From Thauera carbonicopians (GTDB lineage: Bacteria; Pseudomonadota; Gammaproteobacteria; Burkholderiales; Rhodocyclaceae), in assembly GCF_025699485.1 (NCBI RefSeq), contig NZ_JANUXN010000021.1:1-58408 (forward strand): a stretch of DNA of 58,408 nt, written 5' to 3'. A program made the translations under genes and the position numbers. The notes beneath the pieces are model-generated. The model did no database searches and had not been told where the DNA came from. It saw only the letters and a list, made by a program, of their open reading frames with translations. Of this stretch, positions 1 to 6,737 are shown piece after piece; within the stretch, counting starts at the first letter, position 1, and each line of letters opens with the position of its first letter.

Positions 1-25
1 GGTGTATAACAGGTTAAAATACAGG
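1..25 (+). promoter_or_regulatory. 25-bp promoter-proximal repeat, copy 1
   Basis: An exact copy of this 25-bp sequence (begins GGTGTATAACAGG, ends TTAAAATACAGG) occurs at 2395-2419. Both copies lie 30-45 bp upstream of the start codon of a plus-strand gene. The internal TAAAAT could be a -10 box; the -35 for this copy would lie outside the window. The GGTGTA word recurs at the trwA-like, parA and TrfB-like promoters, so an operator for a plasmid regulator is plausible. The function is inferred. Confidence 0.5.
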
Positions 26-69
26 TACGGTGCAGCAATCAAGCGGTGCCGGTCATAAGGAAAATCATC

Positions 70-1473
70 ATGGCTTCACCTGAACAATGCGCGATCGATG
101 CACCCGAGACGGACGCCCAGGCGCAGGCGCCGGATTACCTCGGGACGGCCACCTACAGCCCGGAAGACAACAAACTTCGGTTCTACCCGTTCGCGCGACT
201 GTCCAAGGAGGATTATCAGCGCGCCAAGGACGCGGGGTTTTCGTGGGCACCCCGCCAGGAGCTTTTCGTGGCCCCGATGTGGACGCCGGCCCGCGAAAAC
301 CTGATGCTGAAATGGTGCGGCGAGGTGGACGACGAAGACCGCACGCTCATGGAGCGCGCCGAGGACCGGGCCGACCGCTTCGACGGCTACAGCGAGCGCC
401 GCAGCCAGGAGGCCGACGCGGTGCGCGCCAAGGTCAAGAGCATTTCGGATGGCATCCCCTTTGGCCAGCCGATCCTCGTCGGGCACCACAGCGAGCGCAG
501 GGCGCGCAAGGATGCGCAGCGCATCGGTGACGGCATCCGAAAGGCGGTGAAGCTGTGGGACACGAGCGAATACTGGGAGCGCCGGGCCGCAGCGGCGAAG
601 CAGCACGCGCAGTACAAGGAGCGCCCGGACGTGCGGCATCGCCGCATCAAGGGCATCGAGGCCGACCTGCGCAAGGCCAGGAAGAACGAGGCCGAGGCGC
701 AGGAACTGGGCCAGCTGTGGGCCGCCGAAGGTCTCGACCTTGAAAGAGCGAAGACGCTGGCCGACCGCGGTTATTTCTCGGTGAAGGAACGCGGGGAGCA
801 ATGGGGCACCTCAGCCTATACCCTGTTGACGCGCTCCGAAAACCCGTGGAACGTGGAGGACGTGGCCGCCGCGGCGATCCGGCTCTACGCCCGAGGCCTG
901 GAGCATTCCCGGCGCTGGATCGCCCATTACGAAAACCGCCTCGCCTACGAGCGCGCCATGCTCGCCGAGGATGGCGGCATCGCGGCCGATCAGTTCGACA
1001 TTCAGCCGGGCGGACAGGTGCAGGTGCGCGGCGAATGGCTGAACGTGGTCCGCGTCAACCGCAAGGAGGGCCGCATCGTCAGCGTGACGACGGATTGCCG
1101 CTTTGTCCGAGTGAAGGGCATCGAGGAGGTGCGCGACTACAAGGCGCCGAGCGCGGAGCGGGCCGCCGCCGTGCGGGCCATCACGAAGAAACCGCCATTG
1201 GCCAACTACCCGCATCCCGGCGCCGTGGAGATGACCCAGGCCGAATGGAAGCGCACCCATGCCGACTACAAGGGCACGCGCGAGGCCGGCCAGGGCGCGC
1301 GGCAGGCCGGATTCTTCAGGCCCGAACTGCAAGACCGGACCGAATCGAAGGAGCATGGACGCCATCGCGTGCGCACGGTGGTGCGCGGCGGCTCCCTGGT
1401 GTCCGTATTCCTCACAGATGCCAAGATCGTGCAGCCGCCCCAGGCCGCAGAGACCCAGGAGGCGGCAGGATGA
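70..1473 (+). CDS. DUF3560 domain protein
   Basis: This 467-aa, highly charged soluble protein has no signal peptide or membrane segment. It resembles the DUF3560 family found on many conjugative plasmids; the opening region (aspartates, then a motif around YPFARLSKEDYQRAKDAGF, residues ~38-56) and the long coiled-coil-like Arg/Glu/Ala-rich middle are typical. The family has no established biochemical function. The start at 70 is preferred over an upstream in-frame codon at 46 because AAGGAAAA lies just before it. Its stop overlaps the next start (ATGA at 1470), so it is probably translationally coupled to the two small genes that follow. It is preceded by the 25-bp repeat also found before the methyltransferase gene, suggesting shared regulation. 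Confidence 0.75.
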   Translation: MASPEQCAIDAPETDAQAQAPDYLGTATYSPEDNKLRFYPFARLSKEDYQRAKDAGFSWAPRQELFVAPMWTPARENLMLKWCGEVDDEDRTLMERAEDRADRFDGYSERRSQEADAVRAKVKSISDGIPFGQPILVGHHSERRARKDAQRIGDGIRKAVKLWDTSEYWERRAAAAKQHAQYKERPDVRHRRIKGIEADLRKARKNEAEAQELGQLWAAEGLDLERAKTLADRGYFSVKERGEQWGTSAYTLLTRSENPWNVEDVAAAAIRLYARGLEHSRRWIAHYENRLAYERAMLAEDGGIAADQFDIQPGGQVQVRGEWLNVVRVNRKEGRIVSVTTDCRFVRVKGIEEVRDYKAPSAERAAAVRAITKKPPLANYPHPGAVEMTQAEWKRTHADYKGTREAGQGARQAGFFRPELQDRTESKEHGRHRVRTVVRGGSLVSVFLTDAKIVQPPQAAETQEAAG

Positions 1474-1760
1474 ACACGCTTCAGGCCTTGAAGCGCATCC
1501 ACGCGGGCGAGCAGCAAGGCGAAAGCCTTGTGGATGCGCCCATGCTGGATGCCGCCGCGCAGGTCGCCACCGGTGCCGGCGCCCTGGTCGAACTGATCGA
1601 CGCGGCAGGGGACGCGCACGCGATCCTGACCAACGTTCTTGCCCACCAGGGCGGGACGATGACGGCAGCAGATCGGCGCAGCCGGGGTGAACTGGCACAG
1701 CGGCTGCATTCCATTCTGGACGCCCTGCATGGCGTGCAGGGTTGCGGGGGTGGACGATGA
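1470..1760 (+). CDS. Small hypothetical protein (96 aa)
   Basis: This 96-aa soluble protein begins MNTLQALKRIHAGEQQGE and is rich in Ala, Gln and His with predicted helices throughout. It shows no motif I recognise. Its ATG overlaps the stop of the DUF3560 gene (ATGA) and its own stop overlaps the next gene's ATG in the same way, which strongly supports it as a real member of a coupled three-gene operon. No signal peptide or membrane segment is visible. The function is unknown. Confidence 0.55.
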   Translation: MNTLQALKRIHAGEQQGESLVDAPMLDAAAQVATGAGALVELIDAAGDAHAILTNVLAHQGGTMTAADRRSRGELAQRLHSILDALHGVQGCGGGR

Positions 1761-1960
1761 ACGGCACGGACCGCCCACGCATGGCGGCGACCTATGCACC
1801 CGGCACGGTGCGCGCTCGCCGGTGGCACGGCGAGGGCGATGTGCGCGGCTACCGTCCGCCCCCGGGCTGGTCGGCCTGCGCCGACCTCACCGACATCCAC
1901 CCCATCACGGGCCGCGCCTTGCCGCGTTCCACGTGGTGGCTCATCGAGACGAAGGAATAG
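1757..1960 (+). CDS. Small hypothetical protein (67 aa)
   Basis: A 67-aa Arg- and Trp-containing protein (MNGTDRPRMAATYAPG...) whose start overlaps the preceding stop. It is the last gene of the operon that starts with the DUF3560 gene. The ending ITGRALPRSTWWLIETKE looks like a small folded domain rather than random sequence, but I do not recognise a family. It is followed by about 490 bp without a convincing gene, holding a palindrome and a dispersed repeat. Confidence 0.45.
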   Translation: MNGTDRPRMAATYAPGTVRARRWHGEGDVRGYRPPPGWSACADLTDIHPITGRALPRSTWWLIETKE

Positions 1961-2076
1961 CCGCTACCGGCACCACACCCAGGCCGCCCAGGCCTGGGGA
2001 ATGCGGCTGGCGTGCCGCGCTGCGCGCCGAGAACCTGGCCAGCGGCGCCACAGGCGCCGGACACCCACAAGACGAG

Positions 2077-2099
2077 CGCGTTTCTCGATGAGAAACGCG
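2077..2099. repeat. TTTCTC-N3-GAGAAA palindrome, copy 1
   Basis: A perfect inverted repeat with 10-bp arms, CGCGTTTCTC / GAGAAACGCG, around GAT. The core TTTCTC-N3-GAGAAA (2081-2095) recurs at four other places in the window (33184, 37572, 56206, 56452). This copy is 355 bp upstream of the methyltransferase start. A protein-binding site is inferred. Confidence 0.6.
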
Positions 2100-2148
2100 G
2101 GCGAATGCTGCGCCCAGGACATGCGCCTGCAGGTGATCCGGCGGGCAT

Positions 2149-2360
2149 CTTGTTCATCAGGGCGCGAGGCAGGTTGTGTGCCAGCCAAGGCCGCGCCACG
2201 CGCTCGGGCGGCGGTGGCGTGCGACGGCTTCGGGAGCCCTCAGCGACGACCAACGAGGCCGCGCCCTGGGCCAGCTTGGGGCGCGAATGGGCGCTGCGCC
2301 CTGGGCGCTGGGCACGTGCGCGATTGACCGGTGACATGGGCTTCGCCCATACCCAATACC
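2149..2360 (+). repeat. Dispersed intergenic repeat (~210 bp), copy 1
   Basis: Related copies lie at ~25014-25222 and ~37329-37538. The most conserved part is the right end, an ATGGGC-TTC-GCCCAT hairpin followed by ACCCAA (2336-2356). A 24-bp block at 2189-2212 is identical to 25054-25077, and GCTGGGCACGTGCGCG is shared with the third copy. All three copies are intergenic and point toward a downstream plus-strand gene. I see no gene inside. The layout is reminiscent of the conserved upstream repeats of IncN plasmids, but the sequence relationship is untested. Confidence 0.6.
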
Positions 2361-2394
2361 GTTACACACTGGCACATTAAAAGGTGCATTATCA

Positions 2395-2419
2395 GGTGTA
2401 TAACAGGTTAAAATACAGG
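2395..2419 (+). promoter_or_regulatory. 25-bp promoter-proximal repeat, copy 2
   Basis: Identical over 25 bp to positions 1-25. It ends about 30 bp before the methyltransferase start at 2450. TAAAAT (2409-2414) or TATAAC (2399-2404) could serve as a -10 box; no good -35 is visible, which would fit an activated or tightly repressed promoter. Confidence 0.5.
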
Positions 2420-2449
2420 CATGTTAAGACAGCATGCAGAGGCAAGATT

Positions 2450-3283
2450 ATGGCCAAACTGACGAAAGCCCAGCGCAAGGCGCATGCCGAGGCCTGCAAG
2501 ATTCTGCAGAAGGATGCGCTGTCCATCGACGAGAAAATCTTCGTGCTGGAGAACTGGCACGAAGGCGCGGAGCACATGAACGGCGCGATCGGCGCGCACT
2601 TCACGCCGAGCGGACTGGCCCGCGACTTCGCCATCGATGCGGGCGGCGGGCGGCGCGTGATCGATCTGTGCGCGGGCATCGGCGGCCTGGGCTTCTGGCT
2701 GGACCTCGATGGCCGTGCGGGGGAGATGGTTTGCGTGGAGGTGAACCCGGCCTATGTCGAAGTCGGACGCAAGATCCTGCCGCAGGCGCAATGGATCTGC
2801 GGCGACGTGTTCGCGCTGCCTGATCTTGGATGGTTCGACCTCGCCATATCAAACCCGCCATTCGGGCGCAGTGCCGCGCGCTCGGCCCGGCAGGGCGCGC
2901 GCTACACCGGCGCGAGCTTTGAATATCACGTGATGGACATGGCCGCCGACATGGCCGGGCGGGGCGCTTTCATCGTTCCCCAGAGCAGCGCACCCTTTCG
3001 CCTCAGCGGCGCGCCGCACTACACCGTCACGCGAAGCGATGCCATCAGCGAGTTGTACGAGCAGACCGGCATTGAAATGGCCGCCGGCTGCGGGGTGGAT
3101 ACCAGTTTCTACCGCAACGACTGGCACGACGTGGCGCCACTGTGTGAAGTGGTGCTGTGCGAGTTTGAAGAAGCCCAGGCCTACCGCGAAGCGCATCCGC
3201 CGAAGTCCACGACCGCGCGGGCCGTGCGGAGCCAGCACGCGGCGGCACACGATGACGGGCGACAGGCGGCGCTCTTTGCGTGA
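2450..3283 (+). CDS. Adenine-specific DNA methyltransferase (orphan)
   Basis: This 277-aa protein has class I SAM-dependent methyltransferase motifs. Motif I VIDLCAGIGGLGF (residues ~70-82) binds S-adenosylmethionine, and the catalytic motif SNPPFG (around residues 134-139) is typical of N6-adenine DNA methyltransferases. The start at 2450 is chosen over an upstream in-frame codon because MAKLTKAQRKAHAEACK is a natural N-terminus and a GAGGCAAG ribosome site precedes it. No restriction endonuclease gene is adjacent, so it may protect the plasmid or mark its DNA on entry to a new host. It follows copy 2 of the 25-bp repeat and precedes a small unknown gene by 24 bp. The target sequence cannot be read from the protein. 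Confidence 0.8.
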   Translation: MAKLTKAQRKAHAEACKILQKDALSIDEKIFVLENWHEGAEHMNGAIGAHFTPSGLARDFAIDAGGGRRVIDLCAGIGGLGFWLDLDGRAGEMVCVEVNPAYVEVGRKILPQAQWICGDVFALPDLGWFDLAISNPPFGRSAARSARQGARYTGASFEYHVMDMAADMAGRGAFIVPQSSAPFRLSGAPHYTVTRSDAISELYEQTGIEMAAGCGVDTSFYRNDWHDVAPLCEVVLCEFEEAQAYREAHPPKSTTARAVRSQHAAAHDDGRQAALFA

Positions 3284-3307
3284 TCGCCAGGGAACGAGCC
3301 GCAAGCC

Positions 3308-3682
3308 ATGAGGTTCCACCGTTTCGAGGCCTACCGGCCCTATGAAGTGACGCCGCGCAAGCTGTCGGCCCTGGCGCGCCGCCAGCGCGCCGAGCGCGAG
3401 GCGCTGCCCTTGTTCGCCGAGCAGATCGCGGCCGAACAGCCCAGCGCGGCAGAGGTGATGGCCCAGCGCAGCACGCAATGGACGCGCGCGTTCCGGCGCG
3501 ACAGGGATCGCGCGGCCGAGCAGTGGCGGAGAGGGCGGCGCGAGCTTCGGGCACTGCCCGAAGCGCAGCGCGCATGGTTCCTGCAGTACTGGCAGCAGGA
3601 ATGGCGCGGCCCTTTGACCGCGCACTATCTGCTGATGCTGCTGAACATGGCGCGCACCGGGCGGCTGCAGGACGAGCAGTAA
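3308..3682 (+). CDS. Hypothetical protein (124 aa)
   Basis: A 124-aa Arg-rich, helical, soluble protein (MRFHRFEAYRPYEVTPRKL...). It contains WFLQYWQQEWRGPLTAHYLL near the C-terminus. No family is recognised. It lies 24 bp downstream of the methyltransferase on the same strand and is probably cotranscribed with it. It is separated from the convergent stb operon by about 125 bp of extremely GC-rich sequence with short inverted repeats but no clear T-run terminator. Confidence 0.5.
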   Translation: MRFHRFEAYRPYEVTPRKLSALARRQRAEREALPLFAEQIAAEQPSAAEVMAQRSTQWTRAFRRDRDRAAEQWRRGRRELRALPEAQRAWFLQYWQQEWRGPLTAHYLLMLLNMARTGRLQDEQ

Positions 3683-3807
3683 GGCAGGCGCGCCCTGGCC
3701 GGCGGGCGGCCGGCGCGGTGGCGGCCGCTTGCGCTGGCCGTCACCGCGCGCCGCGTCCTGCGGCCGCGGCGACGAACTGACGGGCGCTTGCGCGGCCCGC
3801 CAGTCCG

Positions 3808-4320
3808 CTACTGCGAGCCAGCCGCCTGGATCGCGCGCTTGGCGCCTGCATCGAGCGCGGGCCACGCTTTCAGCGTGGCAGTGCCGACCTGCACGGCGGT
3901 GCGCTGCTGCACCAGGCGCGTAGTGGCGTAGGCTGCCCATCCCGAGACGCAGATCAACACCACGACGAGCAGCACGGCCAGGCCGCCGAAACGCCTGCCC
4001 GCCCTGGGCGGCGGGCCGCCCGGGCGCCGGGCGGCGCCGACAGCACCCGCCTCGATGCGGGCGGCGGCATTCTCCAGCCGCTGCGCGGCCGCCACCATGC
4101 CGCGGCCGGCTTCGCCGGCCTTGGCCAGGTCGGCGCGCACGCCCTGCACCAGGCCGCCCAGCTGCTCCAGATCCGCATCCAGCTCGGTGTGGCACAGGCG
4201 CTGCGTGTCCTGCAACTCGCCGTGTTCCCGCTGCGCCCGCTCCAGCCGCTCCAGCAGGTCGGCGAAGTCGGCCATCAAGACCTTGACGGCCGCGTCGCGG
4301 GCGGTGGTCGGCGCGTTCAT
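3808..4320 (-). CDS. stbC: StbC-like plasmid stability protein
   Basis: A 170-aa protein with an N-terminal helical/coiled-coil region (residues ~1-95, Leu/Glu/Arg heptads), a Pro/Arg linker and one transmembrane helix (about residues 112-132, GLAVLLVVVLICVSGWAAY), then a short C-terminal tail. Position and gene order after a deviant ParA match stbC of the R388 stbABC operon; the sequence itself is not strongly diagnostic. Its ATG overlaps the stbB stop (ATGA), so the two are coupled. The role of StbC is poorly defined; a membrane-bound partner of StbB is a reasonable inference. Confidence 0.55.
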   Translation of the reverse strand: MNAPTTARDAAVKVLMADFADLLERLERAQREHGELQDTQRLCHTELDADLEQLGGLVQGVRADLAKAGEAGRGMVAAAQRLENAAARIEAGAVGAARRPGGPPPRAGRRFGGLAVLLVVVLICVSGWAAYATTRLVQQRTAVQVGTATLKAWPALDAGAKRAIQAAGSQ

Positions 4321-5057
4321 TTCTTGCCGATGCCGATGATCTTCCAGACTTCGGCCAGATTCTCCTGCGCGGTTTGCGCCAGGTCCTTGTTCATCTGGCC
4401 GTCCACCGCCTCTTCCATGCCCGAAAGATCGCCCGCTGCGCGGGCCTCGGTGCGCTTCGCGCGCCAATCGGTCTTGTCCTCGGCCAGTTCGCGGATGGTC
4501 TTGCCCGAACCCTTCACGCGGTCGTACAGCTCGTTGCTGACGACCACGGCCTCGGGCTTGTAGGCGGCCCGGTTGCCGGTGGATTCGAGGTAGCCGTAGA
4601 TCTGGCTGTAGGCGTCGACCAGGGACACGCCATCATTGGCGAACTGGTTGAAGACGACCCGAATGCGCTTGGGGTCAAACCCGCGCTCGGCGAGCCATTC
4701 CAGCGTGGAGATCGTGTCGCGCTGCTGCTTTTCCTGGGGCACCACGGGCACGACGATCAAATCGATCTCGTGAACGGCGCTTTTGAATTTCTTCATTTCC
4801 GCCATGAACCGGGTGACGTTGGACGCGCCCACATCGAGAATCACGTCGCCTTCGGCCATCATCAGCTCACGGAATATTTCTCGAAAGCTGGAGGCCTCGA
4901 TTTCCTCGACTTCGATGCCTTGAATCGTATCGGCGTCGGAGGAATTGACCGACTCGACAGAAATGATTTTGGCGCCAGGCCGCATTGCTGCGAAAAGATG
5001 AACGGCCAGTGTGCTCTTGCCGACGTTACCGGACAGATTGATGAGTGCAATGTTCAT
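4317..5057 (-). CDS. stbB: StbB, deviant ParA-like ATPase
   Basis: This 246-aa P-loop ATPase has the unusual Walker A NLSGNVGKSTLA at residues ~8-19, lacking the KGG of canonical ParA. It also has a Walker B-like VILDVGASN and VVPVVPQEKQQRDT. This matches StbB of the R388/IncW stability operon, which with StbA influences plasmid positioning and the balance between vertical stability and conjugation. It is the middle gene of stbABC, with 4-bp overlaps on both sides. Codon use and GC match the backbone. The assignment rests on motif plus gene order and adjacency to oriT, the same arrangement as R388. Confidence 0.75.
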   Translation of the reverse strand: MNIALINLSGNVGKSTLAVHLFAAMRPGAKIISVESVNSSDADTIQGIEVEEIEASSFREIFRELMMAEGDVILDVGASNVTRFMAEMKKFKSAVHEIDLIVVPVVPQEKQQRDTISTLEWLAERGFDPKRIRVVFNQFANDGVSLVDAYSQIYGYLESTGNRAAYKPEAVVVSNELYDRVKGSGKTIRELAEDKTDWRAKRTEARAAGDLSGMEEAVDGQMNKDLAQTAQENLAEVWKIIGIGKK

Positions 5058-5518
5058 GGTTTGTTCTTGCGTTTGATAAGTTTGCTGAAATCCTGGCGGC
5101 TGACAGCGCGTGCGCGGCGTAATTCATCAGACGCCGAGGTGAAACCGGGTTTTGCCGTTGCATCCGATTCGGACATTTTCAATTCGACGGGTCTTTTCTC
5201 CAGCTTTCCGAAAATCAGTGGCGACAGGCCCCCAGGCGCTGGTTGCGAAACTGGAGGTCTGGCCGCCAGGCGCGCGTGATGCTTGCGCATCTCGCGCGCG
5301 TACAGGTTCTCGTAGTAGGCGGGCGTCAGATCCAGACCACCGGAGGTGATCGCCACGTGGATCTGGGCATGGGAGAACCCATCCTGTCTAGCCGCATTGA
5401 TCTGGTGCAGCGCCTTGGCCAGGATCGCGGCCTTCTTCTTCAGGCCCAGTTCGACGGCTCCGGCCACAGCTGCGCGGACACGGCCGAGGGCCGAGGTGGA
5501 TTCGCCTGTATCGATCAC
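5054..5518 (-). CDS. stbA: StbA-like DNA-binding protein
   Basis: A basic 154-aa protein, similar in length to R388 StbA (about 142 aa). It has a helix-turn-helix-like N-terminal part (ALHQINAARQDGFSHAQIHVAITSGGLDLTPAYYENLYARE) and a disordered basic tail. GTG at 5518 is preferred. A longer reading from ATG at 5674 is open but would translate hairpin-rich, intergenic-looking DNA and two copies of a 15-bp direct repeat in different frames. A TACAAT -10-like box (minus strand, 5556-5551) also lies between those points. In R388, StbA binds short direct repeats upstream of its own operon and is needed for plasmid positioning. No strong ribosome site is visible at either start, so the start is uncertain. 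Confidence 0.6.
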   Translation of the reverse strand: MIDTGESTSALGRVRAAVAGAVELGLKKKAAILAKALHQINAARQDGFSHAQIHVAITSGGLDLTPAYYENLYAREMRKHHARLAARPPVSQPAPGGLSPLIFGKLEKRPVELKMSESDATAKPGFTSASDELRRARAVSRQDFSKLIKRKNKP

Positions 5519-5521
5519 TTT

Positions 5522-5618
5522 TGCTCTGGAAATGCTAAGAAAACGCTCTGATTGTAGTCCATGAGTTAGAGTCCAGTCCTGAAAAGTGCTCTGGAAATGC
5601 TCGGAATATGCTCTGGAA
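5522..5618. repeat. Direct repeats upstream of stbA (candidate StbA sites)
   Basis: TGCTCTGGAAATGCT occurs exactly at 5522-5536 and 5587-5601, and TGCTCTGGAA again at 5609-5618. Spacings are 65 and 22 bp, close to whole helical turns. They flank a TACAAT -10-like element for the minus-strand stb operon (plus coordinates 5551-5556). By analogy with the stbDR repeats of R388 they may be StbA binding sites. The sequence is seen; the function is inferred. Confidence 0.5.
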
Positions 5619-5890
5619 GACTGGGCGTGCCCCCCTTCGGGGGTCGTTCCCTTGCAGGTTTCGCTATCGCTCATCGCCTTCGGCGACCGCTGCGCGGCCT
5701 TCCAGGCAACTCACGCGGGGGAGGGCGAAGGGGGTGCTCCAAACGACCGGCAGTGAGGTGCTGGAGGCCGCTGCTGGGGCGTTCCAGGGCCACGCCCCAG
5801 ACCCCTGGCCCACATGAGCGAGATCGACCGGCGCGCCTGAGCCGCCTGTGCACAAGCCAGGGCTCCGCATGGATATATATGCACAAGCCT

Positions 5891-5920
5891 GCCCAGCGAC
5901 GCCCTACGGCGTCGCTGGGC
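5891..5920. repeat. Strong hairpin in oriT region
   Basis: Perfect 13-bp arms GCCCAGCGACGCC / GGCGTCGCTGGGC around CTAC. Pairing extends outward imperfectly through CAAGCC (5884-5889) and GGCTTG (5924-5929). No T-run follows, so a simple terminator is less likely than an oriT structural element or protein-binding site. Confidence 0.6.
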
Positions 5921-6001
5921 CCCGGCTTGCGCACATACCCACGCTGCGCACCTGCCTTGCACACAGGGGGACGCCTACGGCCTGACGCGCTTCGCTTGCC
6001 A

Positions 6002-6029
6002 CAGCCCGCACCAATGAAGGTGCGGGCTG
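6002..6029. repeat. Inverted repeat in oriT region
   Basis: Perfect 11-bp arms CAGCCCGCACC / GGTGCGGGCTG with a 6-bp loop AATGAA. The inner GCACC/GGTGC resembles the predicted nic-proximal hairpin at 6237-6249. Confidence 0.6.
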
Positions 6030-6180
6030 GAACAGCCGGTGCCCCTGAACTGGCCTCGGTGCCTGATCTAAGCGTCGCAGAGGAAACCGAGCGCGCCAGA
6101 CGAGCCTGGCACTCGACCTGGCCCGCACTTTTCGCGCCCTTGCTGCATTCCCCGGCGCTTCGCGCTGCCCTCAGACGCCC

Positions 6181-6249
6181 GCGACCCGGCGATGCCGGGT
6201 CGCAACCCTGGCGCGCCAGGGTTCTACACACCATACGCACCACAGGTGC
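6181..6249 (-). other. oriT: Origin of transfer, nic site (R388-like)
   Basis: Read on the minus strand, hairpin GCACC-TGT-GGTGC (6249-6237) is followed by GTATGGTGT|GTAG (6236-6224). The R388 TrwC substrate, as I recall it, is a GGTGC hairpin followed by GTATTGTCT|ATAG, so hairpin, spacing and most bases agree. Nicking would fall between 6228 and 6227, sending the stb side first and the tra side last, as in R388. Immediately left are two perfect inverted repeats, GCGACCCGGC/GCCGGGTCGC (6181-6203) and the 20-bp palindrome AACCCTGGCG/CGCCAGGGTT (6204-6223). The exact nic is a prediction. Confidence 0.7.
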
Positions 6250-6262
6250 CAGGTGTAAAGCG

Positions 6263-6315
6263 TTGTCGTGATTGGATATGTTGGGTATACTGGAGGCGTG
6301 GTTAGGTGTACTAAC
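6263..6315 (+). promoter_or_regulatory. trwA-operon promoter with operator-like repeats
   Basis: TTGTCG (6263-6268), a 17-bp spacer and TATACT (6286-6291) form a good sigma70-type promoter. Just downstream is GTTAG-GTGTA-CTAAC (6301-6315), then CGCATGA/TCATGCG (6318-6340) and GGTATACC (6349-6356) before the trwA start. These are candidate operators for TrwA and KorA-like proteins. Confidence 0.6.
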
Positions 6316-6373
6316 AGCGCATGAGTCTATATTTCATGCGGTTTTCCAGGTATACCGATAAAAAGGAAGGTGC

Positions 6374-6736
6374 ATGTCCCGACTCGTTCAGTTCAAGCTC
6401 TCGGCGCAGGATTCAGAGAGGGCGTTCGAGGCCCTGGAGCGTTCCCCGGCGCGGAACCTCAACATGCTGGCCAAGGAGGTCTTCCTGCAGTTCCTGGCCA
6501 ATCAGGATGGCCAAGCCGGGCACTTGTCTGGCATCGCCCAGCAGCTCGAAGAGATCAGGGCGCAGCAGCAGGAAATCGTCGACATGCAGCGCGCAGCCGA
6601 TCCCGACACGCAGCTCAGCATGGTGGCCGCGCTCTTCCTTCTGATGTACCGATCGGTCAATGTGAATGCCCGTGCCGAACTGGATGAGATATTCAATTCC
6701 GATGCCGTCATCAACTACCTGAAACAGGAAGGTTGA
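6374..6736 (+). CDS. trwA: TrwA-like relaxosome accessory protein
   Basis: This 120-aa protein is nearly the same length as R388 TrwA (121 aa). The N-terminal ~45 residues (MSRLVQFKLSAQDSERAFEAL...) have the strand-helix-helix look of a ribbon-helix-helix DNA-binding domain. The rest is a helical tetramerisation-like part with a Gln/Glu coiled coil (residues ~52-75). TrwA proteins bind oriT, stimulate the TrwC relaxase and TrwB ATPase, and repress their own operon. It sits between oriT and trwB, 1 bp from the trwB start. AAGGAAGG precedes the ATG. The assignment rests on context and size with modest sequence resemblance. Confidence 0.7.
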   Translation: MSRLVQFKLSAQDSERAFEALERSPARNLNMLAKEVFLQFLANQDGQAGHLSGIAQQLEEIRAQQQEIVDMQRAADPDTQLSMVAALFLLMYRSVNVNARAELDEIFNSDAVINYLKQEG

Positions 6737-6737
6737 T

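Larger units (their letters stand above)
5519..6373. other. Non-coding oriT/leading-edge region
   Basis: About 850 bp between stbA and trwA without a convincing gene. It holds the stbA-proximal repeats, four strong inverted repeats (5891-5920, 6002-6029, 6181-6203, 6204-6223), the predicted nic hairpin (6237-6249) and the trwA promoter. The nic-proximal sequence resembles R388 oriT, and the placement between stbA and trwA is the same. Confidence 0.75.

Noticed and set aside
801-1469. Upstream extension of the 96-aa gene at 1470
   Set aside because: Would overlap DUF3560 in another frame for 670 bp; the ATGA at 1470 is the natural start.
811-1782. Long minus-strand frame opposite the DUF3560 operon
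   Set aside because: No recognisable domain; the plus-strand genes have ATGA coupling and a ribosome site.
2849-4195. 448-codon open frame on the minus strand across the methyltransferase and stbC
   Set aside because: Crosses three better-supported genes on two strands and has low-complexity Arg/Ala/Gly composition.
5596-6271. Open frames of 69-224 codons through the oriT region
   Set aside because: They translate hairpins and repeats, lack ribosome sites and have no domain; non-coding DNA is the better reading.
6318-6340. CGCATGA-GTCTATATT-TCATGCG considered as the nic site because of GTCTATA
   Set aside because: Strand orientation and hairpin spacing fit R388 less well than 6224-6249; more likely a trwA operator.
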